Shown here piece after piece: positions 30,072-38,697 of a stretch of DNA of 40,983 nt. The stretch's first letter is position 1; each line of letters begins with the position of its first letter. Position numbers and translations under genes: made by a program. Source of the DNA: Levilactobacillus parabrevis ATCC 53295 (lineage in GTDB: Bacteria > Bacillota > Bacilli > Lactobacillales > Lactobacillaceae); assembly GCF_001434055.1 (NCBI RefSeq), contig NZ_AZCZ01000024.1:1-40983 (forward strand). The letters are read 5' to 3'. The notes beneath the pieces were generated by a model that searched no databases, was not told where the DNA came from, and worked only from the letters and a program-made list of their open reading frames with translations.

Positions 30072-30461
30072 CCTACCGCCTCCTTAGCAGTTTATTTATG
30101 GGACGTGTAAACGTTCTATCTGCCCCTAGTATAGCAATGTTTAGGGGGAAGTTCCCGTAAAAAGGTAGAAAAGTTTGGAAAATAATGTTATCGCCAGTAT
30201 ACGCAGAGGTTGGCGAGGTGTAAAGCTTGAAATTCTTGACAAAGAATCATTGGAATCGGAGAAATATTTTCGAATGATTGGGTCATAATGTATAGTCAAT
30301 ATTTAGATTGATTTTGTTAGCAGTTAAGAATAACTTATAAGAGTCAAGTCGTTGGTTTGGAAAAATCACATCTTACCCAGTCAATTTTAAAAGCTTAGAC
30401 GTGCTTACCTGCAGATAACCAGCTTTCAAGTAACAAAAAGTAAGCAGATTAAGCTAAAATT
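30072..30461. other. Intergenic region between the small membrane protein gene and ytpP
   Basis: Nearly 400 bp, AT-rich, with no open frame carrying a ribosome site. A TTGACA at 30236-30241 has no -10 partner. AATCATT/AATGATT around 30246-30279 is a weak inverted repeat. I see nothing else in it. Confidence 0.6.
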
Positions 30462-30490
30462 TTGTAATCCCTCGGCCACATTGCTATAAT
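30462..30490 (+). promoter_or_regulatory. Promoter of ytpP-ytpR
   Basis: -35 TTGTAA (30462-30467), 17-base spacer, TGC-extended -10 TATAAT (30485-30490), 45 bases before the start. Confidence 0.82.
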
Positions 30491-30535
30491 GATGTTTGTG
30501 TATTTTTTAAAACTTAAATAAAGGAGTGCTTACTC

Positions 30536-30868
30536 ATGGAACAATTACCCAAAATGTCAGCCGCTGATCTGAAAGACGTCGTTAAAGACGGTAAGACCAT
30601 GTTATTCTTCTCTGCTACTTGGTGCCCGGATTGCGCCTTCATTAAGCCAGCAATGCCCGACATTGAAGCAGAATATCCCGATTTTAAGTTTATCGCGGTT
30701 GACCGCGACGAAAACATCGACTTGGCTGCCGAATTAAATGTCTTCGGTATCCCTAGTTTTATCGCCTTCTCAAATGGTGATGAAATTGGTCGATTAGTCA
30801 ACAAGGACCGCAAGACCAAGGCTGAGGTTGAAGAATTTATTAATTCATTAGCAGCCAACGCCGATTAA
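30536..30868 (+). CDS. ytpP: Thioredoxin-like protein YtpP
   Basis: 110 residues with a thioredoxin fold. The active site is WCPDC (C30, C33) instead of the classical WCGPC, and the cis-Pro is P73 in GIPSF. The CPDC motif and gene order ytpP-ytpR-sftA-murC match Bacillus YtpP, whose client proteins are poorly known. AAAGGAG lies 8 or more bases before the ATG. Twenty bases separate it from ytpR. Confidence 0.92.
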   Translation: MEQLPKMSAADLKDVVKDGKTMLFFSATWCPDCAFIKPAMPDIEAEYPDFKFIAVDRDENIDLAAELNVFGIPSFIAFSNGDEIGRLVNKDRKTKAEVEEFINSLAANAD

Positions 30869-30888
30869 ACCGTTGGAAAGGATCCCAC

Positions 30889-31539
30889 ATGTTAATTGCT
30901 AGTTATAATCCCCAAGAATTAGGGGACACTTTGATTGTTATCGTTGCTCAAGACACGCCCCAACAGGCACACACCGTTCGTGACGGCATCGCGCGAATTT
31001 ACGACGCCGAAACGGAAAAAACCTTAGGCTACAACTTCTTGGAAATTTCCAAGATCTTGCCTAACATCGGTGGCAATGGCCAAGTGATGTTGACCGTTGA
31101 CGAGGTTGCTGCTTTGAACGCCGCATTGGAAGACGCCGGCTTCAATGGTGAATTGGTCGCTGACACGGAATCGAAGTTCATTGTCGGTTACGTTAAGACG
31201 GCAACGCCACACCCAGATTCCGACCACTTGTTGGTGACGGAAACGGTCGTAGACAATGACCAGTCCGTTCAAATTGTCAGTGGCTCGCCTAACATGCAAG
31301 CCGATATCAAAGTTGTCGTTGCCAAGGTTGGTGCGATGATGCCCAACGGCCTGATCATTTGGCCAGGAGCCTTACGAGGCGTCGAAAGTGACGGGATGAT
31401 CTGCTCCGGTCGTGAGTTGCGCTTAGCCAATGCGCCACAACGGCCAGGTGCCTTGATTCTTCCCGATGACTATGAAGTTGGGGAACCGTTCGACTTTGAA
31501 CGGGGCCAAACAATCTTCATGGCACAAGAAAATGCTTAA
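30889..31539 (+). CDS. ytpR: YtpR family tRNA-binding (EMAP/OB-fold) protein
   Basis: 216 residues. The N-terminal half (to about 95) is specific to YtpR. The C-terminal half is a tRNA-binding OB fold like that in PheT and MetRS: FIVGYVKTATPHPDSDHLLVTETVVDN, QIVSGSPNM, VVVAKVGAMMPNGLIIWPGALRGVESDGMICSGREL. The role is unknown; tRNA or other oligonucleotide binding is inferred. AAAGGA lies 8 bases before the ATG. Co-transcribed with ytpP and ended by a terminator. Confidence 0.92.
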   Translation: MLIASYNPQELGDTLIVIVAQDTPQQAHTVRDGIARIYDAETEKTLGYNFLEISKILPNIGGNGQVMLTVDEVAALNAALEDAGFNGELVADTESKFIVGYVKTATPHPDSDHLLVTETVVDNDQSVQIVSGSPNMQADIKVVVAKVGAMMPNGLIIWPGALRGVESDGMICSGRELRLANAPQRPGALILPDDYEVGEPFDFERGQTIFMAQENA

Positions 31540-31550
31540 GAAACATTACG

Positions 31551-31586
31551 AAAGCGGGTTTGCCCTTGTCGGCAACCCGCTTTTTT
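31551..31586 (+). terminator. Terminator of ytpP-ytpR
   Basis: GCGGGTTTGCC pairs with GGCAACCCGC (one bulge), followed by six T. Confidence 0.9.
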
Positions 31587-31639
31587 GTGTACAATAGGGG
31601 AGATTGCCTTTAGCCAATTTGGGCTGGGTGGTCAGAAAG

Positions 31640-31861
31640 AATTTTAATGTGCGGTTTAGACGCGCTCACCGCTTCACGTTATCTCATGAAGCGGCTAAAA
31701 TGAGACTTAGTGACAAACACAATTAAATGAATTATAAAACTAGCTTTTTGCTAGACAAAAAATCAGGGAATGAGTTAACCAACCGCCAATCCAGGCGGTG
31801 TCTCCTCCCAAAGTCTTGAAATTCGGCAGGTGCGGTGTGCACCCGTCAAGGAGGAAGAAAC
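31640..31861 (+). promoter_or_regulatory. Structured leader of sftA with possible SD sequestration
   Basis: The leader has several hairpins: CCGCTTCA/TGAAGCGG, CTAGC/GCTAG, CCGCC/GGCGG and GGTGC/GCACC. TCCTCC at 31803-31808 is complementary to GGAGGA at 31850-31855, the sftA ribosome site, and CTTGA/TCAAG (31815-31819, 31846-31850) extends the fold. This could hold translation off. No known riboswitch class was recognised, and no clear promoter was found. Confidence 0.5.
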
Positions 31862-34800
31862 ATGGAGCACTATGATGGACCAGCTTTTTACCGAAAATTT
31901 GCGGTTAAGCCAAATCCCGAACAATTAGAAGACACCACGAATGAACGCGCCCAGCGCTCCGTTAAGCAACGACAGGAACGTAATGATCGATTGCGGCTTC
32001 GCGAGGAACGGGTAGCAAAGCGCGAGCAAGCATCGAAACAGGCTGCACCGGCTAAGCCACGGGAAACATCCGTTGCCAAGTCAACACCTGTCTCACAGGC
32101 CACAACACCAACGCCAAAATCCAGTGATGATGAGAACTATCGGCCATTTCAGATGACCCCGATTCCCAAGCAGTTGCATTGGTCGCACCCGACTTCCGAG
32201 TCGCGGCGGCGTTACCGGCGGTTAGTGGCGGAGTTGCATAAGGACGATAGCAGCTTTTTGTTGTTTGGGTCGGCTGCCGATGCGGCTGAACTCGAAAGTG
32301 CATCCGCAACTGACACAAAAGCAGCGTCGGATCAGACGTCTATGTCTATGTCGTCAGACGCATCGGTTACTGAGACTTCAGCTCCAGAAACAGCTGCTGT
32401 TGAGCCTAATACCATTGAAAAACAAACGGATTCCGGGGATGTTTCGACAACTGTTGCTGAAACGTCAACCGAGTCGACTAAAATTGCTGGCGAACCAGCT
32501 GACAGCGACAGTGAGGACGCTGATTCTGAATCAGACGATATGACCTCTGATAGCGAAGAGGTGGATGAAACAGTGTTAGATGGGTCATCAACTCCAGATA
32601 CCAACTCCGATAATCAATCCACTAATGACGCCGAAACAACGGCAAATACTGCGACCGAAGATGCTGACGAAGCGTCGGAAGCATCGTTTGAATCTGATGC
32701 CACTGATTCTGAAGCTGAGACAATCGCCAGTGAAGCGGCACCAACCGAAATTTTCTACCCGACGGCACCAATTGCTGATGCTGAAGCGACTGCATCGACC
32801 GAGCCTGCCAGCCAGGCAACCAGTACCGCCGTCAGTGGGGTAGGGGACTACCTGCCCGTGGGAACAGTCAAGACGACGGCTACTACGGCAGCGTCCACGC
32901 CGGCTTCTGATGTCTCACCAGTCAGTGAATCATCAACTAGTGAGGCACCAGTTGACGAAACGGTCTCAACCGAAGAAGATTCAACCGAAACAGCTCCTAA
33001 CACTTCTGAAACCAGCCAACCGGAAAGCACCGCCAGCCACGCCGCAATTGTGCGGTCCACGGCTCATTTAGTTGTGAGTTCAGCGGCGGGTGTTCCGGCC
33101 AGTGTGGCGTCCAATAGCGCTCACCCGGCTGTGATCCCAGATGCCACGGTGGCCACGACGCCAGATAAGGCGGCGATTAAACCCGCCGTTCAGCTGTCAA
33201 CCAACGTGGCGCCTACAAATACGCAGGCAACGACTGATTCAGCGGAACCGACCTCACAGACAAGTGACGCATCAAACCGACCTGCCGAGGTCAATCAACT
33301 CCTCGACCGGGCAACGGCAGACGATACTGCACCAGCTAGTTCGGCACCGCGACAGGTAAAGCCTAAGGCCAAACCATCGCGCGGTCTCGGCCACTCGCTT
33401 GGCGATATCATGCAAGAAGAGGGTAACGACCAGCGCAATCTGGCCCTATTTGATCGGCCAGAGATGTCGGATACGGTATCAGATACTGAAGAGGCAGATC
33501 AAACCGAACGCGGGTATCACTTCCCTGGCGTTGACCTGCTACCAAAGCCGGTCGTTCCCGACGAAGAAGCTCTCGACGAGTGGATCGAACACCAAGCCGA
33601 AGTCCTCGACGAGACGTTGAGCGCCTTTCATGTCGACGCCCACGTCAGTGACTGGACGGTTGGGCCGACTGTTACCCAGTTCCAGATCAGTCTGGCACTT
33701 GGGGTCAAGGTCAATAAAATTACGAACTTAAACGATGACTTGAAGCTGGCCTTGGCTGCCAAGGATATCCGAATCGAAGCGCCAATTCCCGGGAAGAGTA
33801 CGGTTGGAATCGAAATTCCGAACCTAAAGTCGCGGCCCGTCATGTTGTCTGAAATTCTGAATTCACCGGTCTTCCAGAAGAGCGAATCACCATTAACGGT
33901 GGCCCTCGGGGTCGACTTATTTGGGCAACCACAGGTCACCGATCTGCGGAAGATGCCCCACGGCTTGATTGCTGGGGCTACTGGGTCCGGGAAGAGTGTG
34001 TTCATCAACTCCCTACTGCTCTCGATTCTCTACAAGGCCACACCGGCACAGGTCAAGCTTCTGTTGATCGATCCGAAGGCCGTGGAAATGGCACCGTACG
34101 ATGCCTTGCCACACCTGCTGTCACCCGTTATTTCCGATCCGAAGGCCGCTGCGGCAGCTCTCAAGTGGGTCGTTACCGAAATGGACCAACGTTACGAGAA
34201 GTTGGCCGCTGCGGGGGTCCGCAACATCGAGCAGTTTAACGACCGTGCCGATGCCAATGACGAGCCATCCCTGAAGATGCCATACATCGTGATTATTATC
34301 GATGAATTGGCTGATTTGATGATGATGGCCGCCAGCGAGGTTCAAGACTACATTGTCCGGATCACGCAAAAGGCCCGGGCCGCCGGGATTCATCTCCTGG
34401 TCGCCACCCAACGGCCGAGTGTCGACATTGTCACCGGGACCATCAAGAACAACATTCCAACGCGGATTGCCTTCATGGTTTCCAGTCAGATCGACTCGCG
34501 GACGATTCTGGATACCGCTGGTGCCGAGAACCTACTGGGTCGTGGGGACATGCTGTACTTGGGTAACGGGGCCAGTCAACCAATGCGGTTGCAAGGGGCT
34601 TTCGTTGAATCCGAGGTCGATGCCATTACCGATTTTGTTCGGACGCAGGGTAAGCCGCACTATGCCTTTGAGCCGAAGGGCTTACTGCAACGCGAAACGG
34701 CTGAAGAAAATCAAGACGATTTGTTGCCAAAGGTCTTAGAGTACATTGCTCAGGAGAAGACCGTGTCGACCTCGAAATTGCAACGGGTCTTCTCGATTGG

Positions 34801-34936
34801 CTATAATCGCGCGGCCAATTTGATTGATGATCTGGAACAGCACCACTACGTCTCACCACAGCACGGGTCGAAGCCGCGTGAGGTCTACCTCACGCCGGAC
34901 GACTTAGGGAAAGATTTACCTGAGCCACACGACTAA
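31862..34936 (+). CDS. sftA: DNA translocase SftA (soluble FtsK/SpoIIIE family)
   Basis: 1024 residues. No transmembrane segment is present at the N-terminus, so it is the soluble SftA type and not SpoIIIE. Residues about 90-550 are a low-complexity linker rich in Ser, Thr, Glu, Asp and Ala. The motor follows: Walker A GATGSGKS at 705-712, Walker B VIIIDELADLMM near 810, and RPSVDIVTGTIKNNIPTRIAF. The last 65 residues are the winged-helix gamma domain that reads KOPS/SRS sequences (LPKVLEYIAQEKTVSTSKLQRVF). It pumps DNA away from the closing septum. AAGGAGGA lies 7 bases before ATG 31862. Located between ytpR and murC as in Bacillus. Confidence 0.93.
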   Translation: MEHYDGPAFYRKFAVKPNPEQLEDTTNERAQRSVKQRQERNDRLRLREERVAKREQASKQAAPAKPRETSVAKSTPVSQATTPTPKSSDDENYRPFQMTPIPKQLHWSHPTSESRRRYRRLVAELHKDDSSFLLFGSAADAAELESASATDTKAASDQTSMSMSSDASVTETSAPETAAVEPNTIEKQTDSGDVSTTVAETSTESTKIAGEPADSDSEDADSESDDMTSDSEEVDETVLDGSSTPDTNSDNQSTNDAETTANTATEDADEASEASFESDATDSEAETIASEAAPTEIFYPTAPIADAEATASTEPASQATSTAVSGVGDYLPVGTVKTTATTAASTPASDVSPVSESSTSEAPVDETVSTEEDSTETAPNTSETSQPESTASHAAIVRSTAHLVVSSAAGVPASVASNSAHPAVIPDATVATTPDKAAIKPAVQLSTNVAPTNTQATTDSAEPTSQTSDASNRPAEVNQLLDRATADDTAPASSAPRQVKPKAKPSRGLGHSLGDIMQEEGNDQRNLALFDRPEMSDTVSDTEEADQTERGYHFPGVDLLPKPVVPDEEALDEWIEHQAEVLDETLSAFHVDAHVSDWTVGPTVTQFQISLALGVKVNKITNLNDDLKLALAAKDIRIEAPIPGKSTVGIEIPNLKSRPVMLSEILNSPVFQKSESPLTVALGVDLFGQPQVTDLRKMPHGLIAGATGSGKSVFINSLLLSILYKATPAQVKLLLIDPKAVEMAPYDALPHLLSPVISDPKAAAAALKWVVTEMDQRYEKLAAAGVRNIEQFNDRADANDEPSLKMPYIVIIIDELADLMMMAASEVQDYIVRITQKARAAGIHLLVATQRPSVDIVTGTIKNNIPTRIAFMVSSQIDSRTILDTAGAENLLGRGDMLYLGNGASQPMRLQGAFVESEVDAITDFVRTQGKPHYAFEPKGLLQRETAEENQDDLLPKVLEYIAQEKTVSTSKLQRVFSIGYNRAANLIDDLEQHHYVSPQHGSKPREVYLTPDDLGKDLPEPHD

Positions 34937-35015
34937 GGTGCTATATCTTCATTGTAAGGTGAATAGTCCTCACTGCCCTTTAATCGGTCTCCGTCTTTTA
35001 AGGGGTGGGGGGATA

Positions 35016-35024
35016 TGCTAGAAT
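35016..35024 (+). promoter_or_regulatory. Extended -10 promoter of murC
   Basis: TGC plus TAGAAT (35019-35024), with TTTTAA as a poor -35 at 17 bases, 75 bases before the start. Confidence 0.55.
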
Positions 35025-35098
35025 GGAAAGAGAGTCACTCGCACGGTTTATTGAGTCAAGTGGCCTTTACCGCACAGAGTAGAAAAGAGGATCATTTA

Positions 35099-36430
35099 AT
35101 GGATAACGCAACGGTTTATCATTTTGTCGGAATTAAAGGATCAGGGATGAGTGCCCTTGCCCTGATTTTACATGATAAGGGATTCAAGGTTCAGGGGTCA
35201 GATATCACCCAGTACACGTTCACGCAACGTGGTTTGGAAAAGGCTGGTATCGATGTCATGGGCTTTGACGAAGCCAACATTCACGAAGGATTAACGGTGA
35301 TTGCCGGGAACTCCTTCACGGATGACCATCCAGAAATCAAGAAGGCCCGCGCTATGGGCTTACCCGTTTACCGTTACCATGAATTCTTGGGTCACTTGAT
35401 CGAAGGTTACACCAGTATCGGGGTTGCCGGTGCCCACGGTAAGACCAGTACGACTGGCCTGCTGTCACACGTCCTCAGCGGCGTGGCACCAACTTCATAC
35501 CTGATCGGTGATGGGACTGGGAAGGGGACGCCTAACGCGCGTTTCTTCGTTTACGAAGCCGACGAATACCGGCGTCACTTCCTGGCCACTAAGCCAGATT
35601 ACGCGATCATGACCAACATCGACTTCGATCACCCCGACTATTACACGGGCATCGACGATGTTTACAGTGCTTTCGAGACGTGGGCTAACCAGGTCAAGAA
35701 GGGAATTTTCGCCTGGGGTGATGATCCTGAGTTACGTAAATTAAAGACGGACGTACCGGTCTATTACTATGGGACCAGCGACCGTGACGACTTCCAAGCC
35801 AAGAACATCAAGCGTTCAACGACTGGGTCAACCTTTGACGTTTACCATGATGGCAAGAACTTAGGGAACTTTGAAATCCACCTGTACGGTGAACATAACG
35901 TGCTGAACAGTCTGGCCGTAATCGCCGTTTCCTACTTCGAAAAGGTCAACATGGATGAAATCAAGCGTGAATTGGCTGATTTCAAGGGTGTTAAGCGTCG
36001 GTTCACGGAACGGAAGCTTGCCGACATGACCATCATTGATGACTATGCGCACCATCCATCCGAAATCAAGGCCACGCTGGACGCTGCACGGCAAAAGTAT
36101 CCGGACAAGGAGATCATTGCGGTCTTCCAGCCCCACACTTTCAGTCGGACGATTGCCCTGATGGACGACTTTGCCAAGAGCCTGAACTTGGCCGACAAGG
36201 TCTTCTTGACCAATATCTTCAGCTCTGCGCGTGAAACGCAAGGCGCTGTCTCCAGCAAGGACTTAGCTGCTAAGATTGCCAAGGGTGGCGAAATCCTGAC
36301 GGTGGACAACATGTCGCCATTACTGGACTTCCACGATGCTGTCGTTGTCTTCATGGGTGCCGGTGACGTGCAGAAGTACGAACGGTCTTACGAAGAATTA
36401 CTGAGTCACTTATCTTTAAAGAACAACTAA
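35099..36430 (+). CDS. murC: UDP-N-acetylmuramate-L-alanine ligase
   Basis: 443 residues, the usual length. It adds L-Ala to UDP-MurNAc, the first amino acid of the peptidoglycan stem peptide. N-terminal Rossmann domain with [13 protein letters not shown], central ATPase with [15 protein letters not shown] (P-loop near 108-122), the [14 protein letters not shown] EADEY motif, [18 protein letters not shown] and [15 protein letters not shown] ribosome site lies 9 bases before ATG 35099; the 28 codons upstream cross the promoter. Adjacent to sftA as in Bacillus. Confidence 0.97.
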   Translation: MDNATVYHFVGIKGSGMSALALILHDKGFKVQGSDITQYTFTQRGLEKAGIDVMGFDEANIHEGLTVIAGNSFTDDHPEIKKARAMGLPVYRYHEFLGHLIEGYTSIGVAGAHGKTSTTGLLSHVLSGVAPTSYLIGDGTGKGTPNARFFVYEADEYRRHFLATKPDYAIMTNIDFDHPDYYTGIDDVYSAFETWANQVKKGIFAWGDDPELRKLKTDVPVYYYGTSDRDDFQAKNIKRSTTGSTFDVYHDGKNLGNFEIHLYGEHNVLNSLAVIAVSYFEKVNMDEIKRELADFKGVKRRFTERKLADMTIIDDYAHHPSEIKATLDAARQKYPDKEIIAVFQPHTFSRTIALMDDFAKSLNLADKVFLTNIFSSARETQGAVSSKDLAAKIAKGGEILTVDNMSPLLDFHDAVVVFMGAGDVQKYERSYEELLSHLSLKNN

Positions 36431-36448
36431 ATTAAATGATTTATCGTT

Positions 36449-36482
36449 GAGGTATCCGCCGGTCTGGCGGGTGCCTCTTTTT
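36449..36482 (+). terminator. Terminator of murC
   Basis: A 12-base stem, GAGGTATCCGCC with GGCGGGTGCCTC, followed by five T, 18 bases after the stop. Confidence 0.9.
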
Positions 36483-36519
36483 GTCTGATGGTGATGGTAG
36501 TTATGGTGGCGCTGGCGTA

Positions 36520-36628
36520 TCGCCTGCGGCTGCCAGGATTCTGCCTGCTGTGGGGACCGGTCAAAGCCGAGGTCCAACCAATTTGCAGTTAACGTCTAGC
36601 TAATATCTATGATTAGCTTTCAAATTGT
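36520..36628 (+). repeat. Structured interspersed repeat, copy 2 (3' arm missing)
   Basis: CGCCTGCGGCTGCC..GGATTC and TGCTGTGGGGACCGGTC match the 5' arm of the copy at 24419. The middle and 3' arm are absent. The flank TTAGCTTTCAAATTGT (36613-36628) matches TTAGCTATCAAATTGT at 24614-24629 at 15 of 16 positions, so this copy looks like an internal deletion. Confidence 0.75.
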
Positions 36629-36637
36629 ATCCGTTCA

Positions 36638-36749
36638 TGGTACTATTAGAGACGTAGATGTGTACCCATGGTCGGGTACATTCGAAAATCCTGGCAATTC
36701 GCGTTGTTGGGTAATGGCTCTCGGATTGCAAAATCCGGGAGCTTTTTTT
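36638..36749 (+). ncRNA. Candidate small noncoding RNA with own promoter and terminator
   Basis: TGG plus TACTAT (36641-36646) is an extended -10 with TTTCAA at 17 bases. A perfect hairpin TGTACCC/GGGTACA follows near 36661-36679. The terminator GCTCTCGGATT/AATCCGGGAGC with seven T ends at 36749. The transcript would be about 95 bases. No frame with a ribosome site covers it, and murC has already been terminated upstream. Confidence 0.5.
36717..36749 (+). terminator. Intrinsic terminator of the candidate small RNA
   Basis: 11-bp stem (one G:T) with a GCAA tetraloop and seven T. No protein gene precedes it. Confidence 0.93.
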
Positions 36750-36850
36750 CGTCAAAAACTTTGTCTGGTAGGTGGCACGTTTACAATTTGGAAGGTGTGG
36801 GGGAGCTGTTGCAGTTATCGTAACTATTTCAAAATTAGCCCTATACTAGT

Positions 36851-36883
36851 ACTAATGTAATTTCTAAGGATTTAGTCGCATCT
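36851..36883. repeat. 33-bp intergenic repeat, copy 2
   Basis: TACTAATGTAATTTC, then four variable bases, GATTT and GTCGCATC; 29 of 33 positions match 28478-28510. Confidence 0.7.
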
Positions 36884-37208
36884 TTTGGCAAAATAACTTG
36901 AAAAATCGTTTTAACATAGAAGTGGTTGTGAGGGTTAAGCAGAATGATTTGTCGTCGGGAATATAACTTTATAAGGCTGGTAGTAATTTATATCGCAATA
37001 TGCTATTAATATTATTGTGACTTTGACACCTAAATTAGTTGTGAGAAGTCAGCGCAGTTAACCGACTGCTAAACGATTATCTATTAAAATGGCAATTATT
37101 GAATGCGGTTTCAGAAGTGCTTCAGTTTGTCGAGGACATTCGTCCCGGAAAAACCACAAAAATACATAATTTTCACGTGAAAGCGGATACATTTGGAGAA
37201 CCGCGTCA
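36884..37208. other. Intergenic region before the Crp-family gene
   Basis: No gene is seen. TTGTGA occurs three times as direct half-sites (36926, 37015, 37039). TTTCACGTGAAA at 37171-37182 is a perfect 12-bp palindrome, 27 bases upstream of the -35, in a place where a Crp/Fnr-type regulator could bind. Confidence 0.5.
37171..37182. promoter_or_regulatory. Palindrome TTTCACGTGAAA, candidate operator
   Basis: Perfect 12-bp palindrome centred about 67 bases before the expected transcription start of the crp-family operon. Confidence 0.4.
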
Positions 37209-37237
37209 TTGGGCTTTCCGACTTATTTTGCTAATCT
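37209..37237 (+). promoter_or_regulatory. Promoter of the crp-phosphorylase-pnuC operon
   Basis: -35 TTGGGC (37209-37214), 17-base spacer, TGC-extended -10 TAATCT (37232-37237). Confidence 0.6.
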
Positions 37238-37262
37238 TATGTTGTAAGGAGCTGTTTGAGAA

Positions 37263-37925
37263 ATGATGAATGACTTGGCTGCGTTGGTGGCCCAGGAGCC
37301 CGTACTACAGCAGTTATTGCGGACTTGTCCGTTACATATTATCAATGCTTTTCAAATCGAGCATTACGCGGTGGATGAGTTTCAGTTTGATCAGGGGGCT
37401 CAGTATGACAACACGTATATTTTGGCCGCTGGTAAGGTTAAAATTTACCTGATGTCAGCTGGTGGAAAAGCCGTTGCGTTGGATATTTACGAAAAGGGAG
37501 CGTTTATTGGCGAGCAGGAAGCCTTGCTGGATAAGCCGTATAGTGCCTCCGTCGTGAATCTGACACCGGTGACGGTTCTCAGGATTCCCAATGACTTGTT
37601 TAAAACTTGGTTGAAGGAAGATCAACATTTTTCACAGGAATTAATTGTTAATTTGTCTGCGCAGATCTATACCTTAACTAACCGGACGGAACGTTACAGC
37701 CTGCATTCGGCGTTGGACCAAGCCATCTCGTATCTCATCTGGGCGACGCGGCGCAATCAAGTCGTGACGCGAACCAACCTGCTCAATGAGGTCGATACCT
37801 CCAGCCGGAATCTTAACCGCATCATCAAACAGCTACGGGACTTGGACGTCATTACGGTCGATAAGTCTCAAATCAGCGTCACAAATTTACCACAGTTGAT
37901 TACAATTCTAAGAAATGAGGGATAG
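37263..37925 (+). CDS. Crp/Fnr-family transcriptional regulator
   Basis: 220 residues: a cyclic-nucleotide-binding-type beta roll (about 30-120, GQ..ILAAGKVKIYLMSAGGKAVALDIYEKGAFIGEQEALLDKP), a dimer helix, and a C-terminal helix-turn-helix (TRTNLLNEVDTSSRNLNRIIKQLRDLDVI). The cAMP-contact residues of E. coli Crp (GEL..RAATV) are only partly kept (GEQEALL..SASVV), so the ligand is unknown. AAGGAG lies about 11 bases before the ATG. Only 2 bases separate it from the nucleoside phosphorylase gene, so it probably controls nucleoside uptake and cleavage. Confidence 0.9.
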   Translation: MMNDLAALVAQEPVLQQLLRTCPLHIINAFQIEHYAVDEFQFDQGAQYDNTYILAAGKVKIYLMSAGGKAVALDIYEKGAFIGEQEALLDKPYSASVVNLTPVTVLRIPNDLFKTWLKEDQHFSQELIVNLSAQIYTLTNRTERYSLHSALDQAISYLIWATRRNQVVTRTNLLNEVDTSSRNLNRIIKQLRDLDVITVDKSQISVTNLPQLITILRNEG

Positions 37926-37927
37926 AC

Positions 37928-38653
37928 ATGACTGAACCAGAACCACACACGCAATTATTGCCAACCATCAACACGGATAGTGCCATCATTATGGGGGATC
38001 CCGCTAGAGTCGAGCGTTCCAAGAAGTTCTTGGACGATGTCGAAGACTGGGCCTTCAACCGTGAGTACAAGTCGATTCTTGGGACTTATCAGGGCAAACG
38101 CATTCTGGTGATGTCCACCGGGATCGGGGCACCATCGACCGGCATCGCCATTGAAGAACTCAACAACGTGGGTGTGAAGAAGGTCATTCGTGTGGGGTCT
38201 GCTGGGGCCATGCAAGCCGGCATTGACCTCGGAAAGCTGATCATTGGTGAAGGGGTCGTCCGTGATGACGGGCTGACTGGCAAATACGTGCCCAACATTT
38301 ATCCCGCTGTGCCATCATTCCGGCTGATGGCTTTGGCGCACTACTACGCGCCCGAAGCTTTCTACGGCATTATTCGCTCTCACGACGGCTTCTACATGGA
38401 TGATAATGCACAAAACGAGGCCTTTTGGTCATCTAAGGGTATATTAGGGGCAGATATGGAATCCGGTGCTATGATGGTAATCGGGCGGCAACGGGGATTG
38501 GAGACGTTGTCGATCCTAAATAACGTAGTTCTGTATGAGGGTGATTTAGCTGCGGGGGTCAGTGACTTAACGAACGGGGACGACCTGATGGCCCAAGGCG
38601 AGACGGATTCGATCAAGTTGGCGTTAAATATCTTAAGTGACGATTCACTATAA
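37928..38653 (+). CDS. Nucleoside phosphorylase (uridine phosphorylase family)
   Basis: 241 residues of the PNP/UDP family, which split nucleosides with phosphate to base and ribose-1-phosphate. Phosphate-site GDPARVER near 22-29, VMSTGIGAPSTGIAIEEL, the RVGSAGAMQ core, and GADMESGAMMV with the catalytic region Glu-Ser-Gly that holds the ribose. The order of motifs fits uridine phosphorylase best, but the base specificity cannot be fixed. With pnuC behind it, nicotinamide riboside is another candidate. GAGGG lies 7 bases before the ATG; translation may be coupled to the regulator. Confidence 0.88.
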   Translation: MTEPEPHTQLLPTINTDSAIIMGDPARVERSKKFLDDVEDWAFNREYKSILGTYQGKRILVMSTGIGAPSTGIAIEELNNVGVKKVIRVGSAGAMQAGIDLGKLIIGEGVVRDDGLTGKYVPNIYPAVPSFRLMALAHYYAPEAFYGIIRSHDGFYMDDNAQNEAFWSSKGILGADMESGAMMVIGRQRGLETLSILNNVVLYEGDLAAGVSDLTNGDDLMAQGETDSIKLALNILSDDSL

Positions 38654-38697
38654 GTAACACGTGTCAAACCACATAGAACAAGTGAAAAGGGGAATGT

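Noticed and set aside
36609-36860. An 83-codon plus-strand frame behind murC
   Set aside because: It crosses the candidate promoter, the hairpin and the terminator with seven T; the codons are unlike the neighbours.
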